From Casuarina equisetifolia (lineage: Eukaryota; Streptophyta; Magnoliopsida; Fagales; Casuarinaceae): DNA of 64,000 bases. Of the stretch, positions 34,660 through 44,446 are shown one piece after another. Location: assembly GCA_028551475.1 (NCBI GenBank), contig CM052360.1:980501-1044500 (forward strand), read 5' to 3'. The notes under the pieces are model-generated. The model searched no databases, was not told the origin of the DNA, and saw only the letters and a program-made list of their open reading frames with translations. The translations under genes were made by a program, and so were the position numbers. The number at the start of each line of letters is the position of its first letter. Position 1 is the stretch's first letter.

Positions 34660-35594
34660 GAATTACAGCAACTTTCACAGTCAACAACTGCACAGTAACC
34701 ATAGAAATCTTGACTGGATCGAACTTCAAGAAATGGTTGGTTGATCTCCGCTTCGCTTTGCGGATTTCTGATCTACATTCAGTCCTCACTATTGAAAAAC
34801 CAAAGGACCCTACTGAGGCTAGCACAGAAGAGTATAGGAATAAATGTGCTACCTAGGCTAGAAAGAATGAGTTTTGTATATTGACAATGCAAAGAACAAT
34901 TGAGGATCCCCTTCAAGCGGATTTACCCATCGATGGCACTGCTAAAGAATTTCTTGAGGCAGTGGAGAAACAGTATACACCGCCTATTAATGCTCTAGTT
35001 GGAAAGCTTCTGCAGGAGTTGTTTGATCTTAAGTATGATGGGTCCATGCCTGTAAGGAATTATATCATGAAGGTGATTGACTATAAGGCCAAACTCAAGA
35101 AGGCAGATGTTCCCCTTTCTGATGCAATCATCATTCATAAGGTTTTGAATAGCCTCTCCGTTAACTTTGCTGTTCTTAAGACAACTTATCATATGCGGCA
35201 TGAGCAGTGGACAACCAATGAGCTGTTAGCTCAAGTGATGGTTGGAGAGAAGCAGTTAAGAGCTAATAAAAGTTGAGTTGCCTTGTATACTCAAGGAGCT
35301 AGTTCTAGCAGAAACAGGAAATTCAAGCCTCAACGTAATAGAGACCCTAGAAGGGCTCGGTCAGCTTTCCGTGAAGTAGCCCCTCAGGGCAATGTTGCTG
35401 GGACAAGGAGGTCTCAAATGGCTGCTGGGGTCAAGCCAGATGAGATCGTATGTTTTTATTGCAGGGTAAAGGGGCATAAGAAACCTGATTGTCCTAGGCT
35501 CAAGAAGAGCAAAGGAAAGCGCCCAGATGGAGGTAATTGCTCTTTAGCTTATGTTTGTGAGTCTCATATGGTAGAAACACCCTCTAGTTCTTAG
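34660..35594 (+). pseudogene. Copia gag and zinc-knuckle region, broken
   Basis: The frame from about 34660 encodes a gag-like domain (VTIEILTGSNFKKWLVDLRF, then TMQRTIEDPLQADLP, VRNYIMKVIDYKAKLKKADV). It is interrupted by TAG near 34855 and TGA at 35274-35276. The CCHC knuckle CFYCRVKGHKKPDC lies at about 35450-35490. The frame then stops at 35592-35594, just before the protease motif WLDTGATNHV. In an intact copia element these parts form one polyprotein with pol. Confidence 0.85.
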
Positions 35595-38500
35595 TGGTTA
35601 GATACAGGTGCTACTAACCATGTAACATTTACCATTTAGGGATTCGTAAACCGGAGGAGCCTAAGTCAGGATAAGAAGTATCTCTTTGTGGGGAATAACA
35701 TGAAGGTTGATGTGGAGTTCGTTGGAGATGTCATCTTGCTTTTAGAGACTGGTTTTAGGATGACTTTATATAACACCTTTTATGTACCGTCCTTTAGACG
35801 AAATCTAGTTTCAGTTTCTTTGTTGGACAAATTAGGGTATTCTTTTGAAGTTAAGAACTCCGTTGTTAATGTATGTTTTGATTTGAACCTTGTTGGTTGT
35901 TACACTTTGAATCATGGTTTATATAAGCTTTGTTTATTCCCACATGAGATCTATGTTACGATGAATGATGAACGTAATGTCCCTAAGAGGGTGATGTCTA
36001 AAGAGCAATCATATACATTATGGCATAAGAGACTTTGTCACATTTCAAAAGAGATGATACAAAGGTTGATAAAAGTAAGAATTTTGCCCACTCTTAATAA
36101 GGATTTGGAAACTTGTGTGGATTGTTGTAAAGGTAAGCTAACTAAGACAAAGAAAAAGACTGCAATTCACTGTTCTGATTTGTTGGGTGTGATACACACT
36201 GATATAAGTGGTCCATATAGACCAACACTACAAGGTGATGTTTATTTCATTACCTTTATAGATGATTTCTCACGTTATGGATATGTGTATTTGATCAAAG
36301 AGAAGTCAGAACCCCTTGAGAAGTTTAAGGAATTTAAGGTTGAAGTTGAGAAACAATTGGGAAAGAGTATAAAGATTGTGAGATCTGATCGAGGTGGAGA
36401 ATACTATGGGAGACATGGTGACACAGGACAGTATAAGGGACCATTTGCTCAGTATTTACAAGATTCTGGCATAATGGCTCAATTCACTATGTTAGGAAGC
36501 CCAGAACAGAATGATGTCGTTGAGAGGCGAAATAGAACTTTGATGGATATGGTTAGAAGCATGATGAGTGGGAGTAATCTACCCCAGTTTCTATGGGGAG
36601 AAGCCTTAAAGACTACTATGTATATTCTTAATCGCATTCCTACTAAAGTAGTTCAACTGACTCCGTTTGAGTTGTTTAAGGGACACAAGCCTAGTTTGAA
36701 CCATATTAAAGTTTGAGGGTGCCCAGCGAAGGTGAAATTGTATAATCTGACTCTGGAAAAGTTAGATCCACGAACTACTAGATGTTATTTTGTGTCCTAC
36801 CCAGAGCACTCCAAGGGCTATCGATTCTATAACCCTGGTGGAGGTCCTAGAATTGTGGATTCGCAAACAGCTAAGTTCTTAGAGTTTGATGTTGCAGAAA
36901 AAACTGAATGTTCACAGATCTCAGAAAGCGGAGGCATTACCTATATGGGTGTTGAAGCTGATCCTTTTACTTCATTGAGCATGCAACCTGTTGAACCAAT
37001 TCTAGTACATTTAGATGTGCAAGAACATGATACTAATGAAGTTCCAGTTGTGGAAATGCAAGCTCAAGATCAAAATACTATTACTCTACCAGTTCGGAGA
37101 TCTACTAGAGAGAGGAGATCAGCTATCCACCTTGACTATGAGGTATATCTTGGTGAATATGATTATGACATTGGGATTGTACAGGATCCAGTGACTTACT
37201 CTGAGGCTATTTCAAGTCCACAATCAGAATTTTGGTTGAATGCTATGAAAGATGAAATGCAGTCTATGAAGCATAATGAAGTTTAGGATTTAGTTGAGTG
37301 ACCTGAAGGATGCAAGCCTGTTGGTTGCAAATGGGTGTTTAAAACAAAGAAAGATTCCACTGGAAAGATAGACAGATTCAAGGCTAGATTGGTTGCTAAG
37401 GGATTCACATAGAAAGATGGAGTTGATTATGATGAGACTTTTTCGCCAGTATCCTCTAAAGACTCATTTAGGATTGTTATGGCACTAGTGGCTCATTTTG
37501 ATATGGAACTACACCAGATGGATGTTAAGACTGCCTTTTTAAATGGAGTCTTGGATAAAGAAGTATATATGGAACAACCTGAGGGTTTTGTGAAAGATAA
37601 TGCCAGTAAGTTTGTTTGTAAGCTAAAGAAATCTATTTATGGCCTTAAGCAAGCCTCGAGGCAATGGTACTTGAAATTTGATAGCTTTATCACTTCGTGT
37701 GGCTTTGTTGAGAACTTAATGGATCGTTGCATATATACCAAGTTCAGTGGGAGTACCCCAATTTTGTTAATTCTTTATGTTGATGACATATTGTTGGCAT
37801 GTAAGGATATGAGGTTACTTCGAGAAACTAAGACATTATTGTCTTCTCAGTTTGATATGAAAGACCTTGGTGAAGCTTCCTTTGTTCTCAGAATTGAGAT
37901 CCACAGAGATTGTTCACGTCGACTGTTAGGTCTTTCTCAGAGGGCATATATTGATCGAGTATTAGCAAGGTTTAACATGTAAGATTGTAAACTTGGAAGT
38001 GCACCAATACTTAGAAATGACAAGCTGAATAAATTACAATGCCCTCAAAGTGAAGCTGATAAGGAAATTATGAAGAAAATACCATATGCCAGTGCAGTAG
38101 GTAGCTTCATATATGCACAGGTTTGCACCAGACCTGATATTACTTTTGCCACTGGAGTTCTTGGCAGATTTCAATCTAACCCTGGTCATAATCATTGAGT
38201 TGCTGCCAAGAAGGTTATAAGATACCTGAAAGGAACAAGGAATTATATGTTGACTTATAGATATGTGGATGATTTGGAGCTTGTTGGGTATTCAGATGCA
38301 GATTTTGCAGGCCATAAGGATGATTTGAAATCCATATCAAGTTATGTTTTCATTATGGTAGGTGGAGCATTGTCATGGAAAAGCGTTAAACAGACATTGA
38401 TTACATCCTCCACCATGCATGCAGAGTTTGTGGCTTGTTATGGTGTGGCTGTTCAAGCCATTTGGTTGAAAAATCTTATAAAGTTGTTGACTGCCCTTGA

Positions 38501-38768
38501 TTTTATTGAAAGGCTCGTTCAATTATATTGTGATAATTCTGCTGCTGTGTCATTCATCAACGATAACAGAAATATCAAAGGGGCCAAGCACATAGAGATC
38601 AAATTTTTGACAATTAAAGAGAGGGTAAAGAACGATGAAGTTGTAGTGGAGCACATTGGAACAAATGCCATGGTAGCTGACCCACTTACTAAAGGGTTAA
38701 GTCCTTCTGTATTGCAAAAGCATGTTGATCGCATGGGTCTTTGTTCTTCATTTGATGCCTTTGTTTAG
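35595..38768 (+). pseudogene. Copia pol (protease, integrase, reverse transcriptase, RNase H), broken
   Basis: Protease DTGATNHV lies at about 35600. The gag-pre-integrase and integrase core follow, with [30 protein letters not shown] and [10 protein letters not shown] (36000-36600). RT has MDVKTAFLNGVLDKEVYMEQP and the catalytic YVDDILLA (37500-37800). RNase H has YSDADFAG, DNSAAV and KHIEIKF (38290-38600). In-frame stops occur at 36714, 37284, 37300, 37409, 37981 and 38197 (approximate first bases). Each is explained by a single C-to-T or G-to-A change, such as TGG to TGA or TAG, or CAG to TAG. Reading frame and motif order are otherwise preserved. Confidence 0.9.
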
Positions 38769-39563
38769 TGGGAGCTTATGCTCTCCATTTTGATGCTTTT
38801 GCTCAGTGGGAGCTATTGATGTTTGTTGAACACTTTTGTTCAGTGGGAGCTGATGCCCACTTCATTGTTATGTATCATTGTAGCATTTGTTTGTTTATTG
38901 TTATGAAACTTTGATTGATGCATGTATATCTTAGTTACCTATCTATTGTTTAATTTTCATAAACTTGTGAAACACATATGTGCTTGTTTAAGACAAGTTA
39001 TAAAGTCTTAAGGGAGGTGCAACCTTAAGCATTTGGCCAGGGCACATTATTGTGGCCATATTATAATGTCTTGTAGCACACAAATTTTATGTACTCGAGT
39101 ATCCTACACAAGACATTTTATATTCTCCTGGGACGGTTTGTCGATGACGTCTTGTCACCTTGGGGATGTCCTTCTAGGACGGTTTGTCGATGACATTTGT
39201 CATTTGAAGTGATATTCCCCTATGACGGTTTTGTCGGTGACGTGGTCATTAGGAGAATGGGACTAATAGGAGGGTAACACTACATTTCTTTTGTGGTGTT
39301 ACTCGTCCACCACACTACCATATAAGATCTATGTTCGTAAAGTGGAGAACTCTTGTGACTATCTTGGGAGTTGTGTCTCTAAATGGCATAATAACCACTA
39401 TTATCTTTGAGTTTGAAACTTTATGTGACAAGATCGGCAATAAGTGATGTTTCTGAATTTTCTGGACCATCATAAAATGTTTTTAAAAATTATTTCATAT
39501 ATATAAAATCTACTAGTAGTATTATTTGTTTTTATGATCATTGCTATAGCCTAAGTGGGAGAT
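38769..39563 (+). other. Copia 3' untranslated region with internal repeats
   Basis: Just after the RNase H stop the purine-rich word AGTGGGAGCT occurs three times (about 38768, 38806, 38845). At 39120-39260 a ~55-65-bp unit containing GGACGGTTTGTCGATGAC is repeated three times with variation. A further purine tract, AAGTGGGAGA (39553-39562), directly precedes the 3' LTR and is the likely plus-strand primer. Confidence 0.75.
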
Positions 39564-40274
39564 TGTTGGCTCATTGTATGAGTCCATGTAATGTGGGCTT
39601 ATATCAATGATGCATAAATAATCATTCCTACCATGACGATGCAATGTGATTTTATTGGTCCATTTAATTATATAAATATTGTACATATATTCCCCTTTTG
39701 CATATATGGTATTGACTGGTATGGGCCGTTGTCCATCTAATAGACTTTGATGAGTAAGACTATTTGTATGGACATTTTATTAATTGGCTAAGTCCTCCCT
39801 CTAGCTCTCCGTTTATATGTATATTTAATGTTGCTAAAGGGAGATATTTTGGAGATAACAATGAAACATGTTTTATTGCGTTTAGTCGTGGGAAATTGCC
39901 CCTCGGGGCAGTTTTGCCACCTCATCCATCATGCCTCTCTCTCCCGTAAAACACTAAGCACACAACTCACTAATAACCCACGACTCACACACACCAAGTA
40001 ACCGCTTATTCACACGGGTAAATAAAAGGGGCTTTTATGTAGTCATTGTTATCACCATCTCCCTAACCTTTTCACGCAGCAACTTTTGGCTATTTCATCG
40101 AGCCAATATTTGGAGAGAATAGAGTGGAAGACTTAGTCCAAAATGAAGGCACAAATGGAAAAATACGGTATGTCTTCTAATCTATTTATGTTATGCATAT
40201 TAAACCCATTATTTATTCATGATCAATGCTTAAATCCTGTAAAAGAGTCTCATTTGAGACAAAATTTTTTATCA
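39564..40274 (+). repeat. 3' LTR of the copia element
   Basis: 711 bp, TGTTGGCTC...TTATCA, followed by the target duplication TGATA. Differences from the 5' LTR are scattered, mostly transitions, with one single-base indel near 39629. Confidence 0.95.
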
Positions 40275-40476
40275 TGATACTCATCACAATACGAGCACTA
40301 GATCAAGTATCTGTGGTCTAAAATAGCTTATTATTATTCAAATTGATCGAGCCTCCAAGAAGGGGATAGATACACTACAAAGAGATAGAATATGTTTATT
40401 TAATATGTGCTATTACATTCTTGGACAGCTAATTCAAAATAGAGTTCTGGAGTTTATGCCTTCTGCTGATACCGAT

Positions 40477-42018
40477 CTACCAGCCTCTTTCCCTTTCCTG
40501 GAGAATTTTGATCCCTTGGTATCTTCCCAGCATTAAAAGTGTGGCCATTGGATTGGTGCCTGGTGATTCAAGGAATGTTGAGCCATCCACCACCCTCAAA
40601 CCCTTGATCCCATACACCTTATGATCCTTGTCAACAACCGATCCAACAGTACAATCGCCATGATAGTGATAATAGGTCCTCACATTTTTCTTGCAGGATT
40701 TTCTGAGCTAATCGTCACCAGACATCGGCTCATTCTTGTAATACTTGTAGGATCGGTATCTCACTCAATACGCAGCGGAATAAAATGAAATTTGTTTCAA
40801 ACATAAACTAGACAAGACAAGGAAGATATCTGGGCAAGAAACACGAAATTTCATTTAGAAGAGAGAAAGTTACAAGCTATCAAAGTTGACACAAAAACAA
40901 ATACTTTGTTTTCAGTTTCTGCAGAAACTGGTTTTCTCTCTAGGAGTTCTCTCTTGCTCTCTTGCTCTCACTTTCGATTTCTAACACAAACCTCTAATAT
41001 ATAGACATTCTAATTCATTTTCTAGAGATTTCCAGGTTGTTCCATGGTCTTTTTCGTGTAGAAAACATCAATCCAAGACAGCTAAGAGTTTGCTGTCAAA
41101 AACTGTTGGAAAAAGTTGCTGCTGCCTTTGTTGACTCCAAGTTTCAATATTTGCTGCTGCAACTCCGGCTTTCAATCTTCTTTTGATAAGGATGGATTAC
41201 CAACAATCCTTCCCCATGAACATAGCAATCGATTGAGACCTTGCAACTCGTTCAAGCAGTTGGCTTAGCTTTACACATTTATCCAAGTCATTTTCCTTTG
41301 CGAGGTAGTTGAATTGCACTAATGGATTTTTCCTGGGGTCTGTGCCATTTAGTTCAAGCTTTCCTTCAGATGCTGGGAATGCTACTTTACCAGAAACTAT
41401 CATTCTTGTTGCATTCAAGCTGACTGGAATTATTCCTGATTGAACAATGATATTGAAGTCATCTGCAATGCCCACAACCTGGGCAGCATCTGGAATCCTT
41501 TTTTCTGGCTTCTTGTCCACTGAAAGGGTAATACCAGGGTTGTCTTGCATTCTCTGTCCGACCCCTTCCAAGTCAAGGACACTAGGTATGTTGAAGCCTC
41601 GGAGGTGCTGCTGAGGTCCAATACCACTTAACAGTAAGATTTGGGGGGTGCCTAAAGCCCCTGCTGATAATATCACATCTCCCCATGACCCGGAATCCTC
41701 GAGTGGGCTGAGATAAGCTTCAAAGGTTTCATCAGGGCTGCCGTTGCTCTTTATAAACCTAACACCGAAGGTTCTGCTCTTGTTTCTGTTATCTACAGCT
41801 TGAAGAGTACTAGACCAATATTACTGCCGAGCACAAGTATGACTAAAAATCTCTATTGCATCAACAAAATAACTTAAAGGATGATTTACTGTTACTTTTT
41901 TTTACCTTTGAGGAAGATAACATTCTTTACTGTTGCGTTCAGAAGAACTGTGACATTTTCTGAAATTCCTGCCTCCAGAAGATCAGCTGAGGTGTGTCTG
42001 ATTCCAAGCTCATCAAAT
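40477..42018 (-). pseudogene. GMC copy E, 5'-truncated pseudogene split by a solo LTR
   Basis: From the 5' side, only the last part of exon 2 remains (42018 to about 41910: FDELGIRHTSADLLEAGISE). It is joined abruptly to MYB-CC 3' sequence at 42018. Intron 2 and most of exon 3 follow (about 41810-41206: MILSAGALGTPQILLLSGIGP through SIAMFMGKD). A 460-bp solo LTR (40746-41205) then interrupts the codons. The C-terminal part resumes at 40745 and reads TYYHYHGDCTVGSVVDKD to GTNPMATLLMLGRYQG. A Glu codon has become TAG near 40709, and the glycine after the catalytic His is Asp. The signal peptide and FAD motif are absent, so it is clearly non-functional. Confidence 0.92.
40746..41205. mobile_element. 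Solo LTR inserted in exon 3 of GMC copy E
   Basis: 460 bp beginning TGTAGGATCGG and ending GGATTACCAACA, that is TG...CA with LTR-like TGT and ACA ends in both orientations. It is flanked by ATACT (40741-40745) and ATCCT (41206-41210). The uninterrupted homologues read ATCCT at this point, so this is a 5-bp target duplication with one later change. No internal retrotransposon domain is present. It is unrelated to the LTRs at 32.4 and 39.6 kb. Confidence 0.88.
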
Positions 42019-42242
42019 ATGCTGTCAGACATTGCACTTCCACTCCTCTTGCTCCCTGTAGTTCGATTGCTTAACCCAATGACCCTTGGCTTGTCTCCTG
42101 GGTTTATGTCCAGAAGGGAAGTTCAATAGTTGTGTTAGACTTCAGGGGGTCACCACTCTCTTTCATTGGCTGCTTCTCTTCGCTTCTCCCGGAACTCTGA
42201 TGATGTTAAGGAGCTTTCCATGGAGCATATTGTGCCTCTCAT
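42010..42242 (-). pseudogene. Decayed 3' fragment of MYB-CC gene, copy 4, fused to GMC copy E
   Basis: Closely matches the end of the relic at 53.5 kb, from ATGCTGTCAGACATTGCACT to 'tccatggagcatattgtgcctctcat'. At 42018 it abuts exon 2 of GMC copy E, and at 42243 it abuts the segment duplicated from 28017. Confidence 0.75.
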
Positions 42243-42246
42243 TTGC

Positions 42247-44440
42247 AGGCCTAATATAGGGTTATAAACAAGGAAAGAAAGAGGGTACAAATTAAGGTGG
42301 ACAAAGGCTGTCGTGATTCCCAGACAAGATCGTAGAGGATTTTGCGTTGATTTCCGCTGAAGATTTTTCCTGCTCCCTTGTACGTCCGCTTTTGGCGTCT
42401 TGATGAGTAGATGAATATGGGCGTTTTCCAGGCCATGAAGCCTTTGTAAATGGTTGTGTCGGTATGGACTCTCTTGCACGAGATTTCATTTACACCATAT
42501 CCATACAACAACTCGTTTGAGCCTTTCAAAACAAAGTGTCAATTAGGCATTTCCTAAACCATGCTTGTTTTAGGCCATTTTATTTGCATCTACTTTTCTC
42601 AACTCCAAGTTTCATTTAGAGCATCCCAGTTTTTATTTTTGCCTAATGACACGCGTTTTAGACTTTACTAAAACGGCACGTAAATACACTTGCTCAAATG
42701 ACACACGGGTTATTCTCATCTTTCTTCGCGCCTCTTCTTTTTCTAATTTTATTATAAAAACATGTCATTTAGGATTTTTAAGCCAACATGTCCTTCAGTT
42801 GCCATTTGATTGACATTTCATTCATTCCATTACAAAAGGGCATGTCATTTTGGTGATTCAAAAATGTCACATTCTTTAGGCCTTCCCAAAAAGGGACACA
42901 GTTGAGGGCCCTCTGAATGATGTGTCAGCATGGTCTTTCTTACACGAGACCCATTTAAACCTTCCTAATCAACAACTCGTTTGAGCCTTTTCAATGCATT
43001 CTAGCCATTCGAAAACCAAGTGTCGATTAGACCTTCCAAAATCACGCTTATTTTAGGCCATTTTATTTGCATTTACCTTTTTAAACTCTGAGTTCATTTA
43101 GAGCATCTCAAATTTATTTTGCTTTACTAAGATGACATGTGGTTTAAACCTTGCTAAATGATGTGGGTTATGCTTTTTTTTTTTTCTTCAAAAGAAAACT
43201 TGTGTCTTTGCTTTATTTTCCTCCCTTTTTCTATCCATAAATTTTAGGCATCTCTTAATCCATACTTCTTTAGGCCATTTCATTTGTATTTATCCTTCCC
43301 AAAAATAAGTTTCAATTAGAGTGTTCCAACTTTTATATTCTACCTTGTTAAAGTGACATGCAATTTAAACCTTGCTAAAATGACGTGTGAGCTACATATT
43401 ACTAAAATAACATTTGAATTACACATTTCAAAAAACACTTCTCTTCTATGTTTCATTTCCATTTTTTTTTATTACAAAAACACATCATTTAGGACATTAA
43501 AGCCAACATATCGTTTAGTTGCCATTTAATGGACATTTCATTCGCTCCATTACAAAACATGACGTCAATTAGGTGATTGGAAAATGGAACGTCCTTAGGC
43601 CTTTCTAAAAGGGCTTCTAGCTTTGCCCCCTCTAAATGGATGCGTCGATATGACCTTTGTTACAGTTGATCCCATTTAAACCCCTTTCAAACAACTAGTT
43701 GGGGCTTTTTTTATATAATGTCTTCTCTTTTTTTTTTAGTCAAGTAAAGAATTTATTTATAAAATATATCAATATAGGATGGTTAAAGACATACCTCTAT
43801 AGAAAAACCTTACACAATATTATATCATATCAAAAGAGTCTCTTCAAGCTTCCAAGCATGCTAATATTATTTGTCATTTTGACTCTTCAAAAGCTAAGTA
43901 TCAAAGAGGCCTTTCCTAAGCCATGCTTGTTTTGGATCATTTCAGTTGCATTTACTTTTTTCAACTGTAAGTTTCGATGTGAGCATCCCAATTTTTATTT
44001 TCTGCTTTTCTAAAATGACACATGGGTTACATATTTGTTTTTCCTCCCTTACAAGAAGTAGGGTTTCCAAGCCAAGATTTCTAATGTAGGACCTGAGACT
44101 TTATGATGCTTAAATATTCAACATAGAATCTTTGCCTCTTTGGAAATAGTAAGAAACTGCACCATTAATTTGTATGTTGTACTCAATATGATATCTGTTC
44201 AAAGTGGAGACTCACAGCGATCATTGGTATGGATGCTACTTTCTGCAGTCCATTGGATCATACTACGAGCAATCTAAAATAGTATATCAGTGACATGGAA
44301 AATGTATAAATATCTATATATAATAGATAATCATCACACTATGAGCACTCTGAAATAGCTTATTATTCAGATTGATTGCAGGAACTAGAATATGTTTATT
44401 TAGTATTTGTTATTACATTCTTGGGCAGCTAATACATAAT
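42247..44440. other. Array spacer between GMC copies E and F; degenerate repeats
   Basis: 42247-42795 is the partner of 28017-28608. From about 42500 to 44030 the same degenerate repeat vocabulary as block I continues. 44040-44390 resembles other spacer sequence and includes an apparently empty version of the copia insertion site. No gene is seen. Confidence 0.65.
42500..44030. repeat. Degenerate repeat array, block II
   Basis: A long unit recurs. 'aaaacatgtcatttaggatttttaagccaacatgtcc...cagttgccatttgattgacatttcattc' at 42765-42830 reappears as 'aaaacacatcatttaggacattaaagccaacat...tttagttgccatttaatggacatttcattc' at 43475-43545. That gives a period of about 0.7 kb. Smaller shared motifs tie it to block I at 24.4-25.7 kb. 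Confidence 0.7.
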
Positions 44441-44446
44441 GGAGTT

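Larger units (their letters stand above)
32444..40274 (+). mobile_element. Full-length Ty1/copia LTR retrotransposon (degenerate)
   Basis: LTRs of 712 bp (32444-33155) and 711 bp (39564-40274) start TG and end CA. They are flanked by a perfect 5-bp target duplication, TGATA, at 32439-32443 and 40275-40279. A primer site, TGGTATCGGAGC, resembles the initiator-Met tRNA complement and begins 2 nt after the 5' LTR. A purine tract, AAGTGGGAGA, ends just before the 3' LTR. Internal order is gag, CCHC knuckle, protease, integrase, RT and RNase H, the copia order. The LTRs differ by a few per cent, mostly transitions. The polyprotein frame has at least eight nonsense codons, so the copy cannot encode its own proteins. 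Confidence 0.95.
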
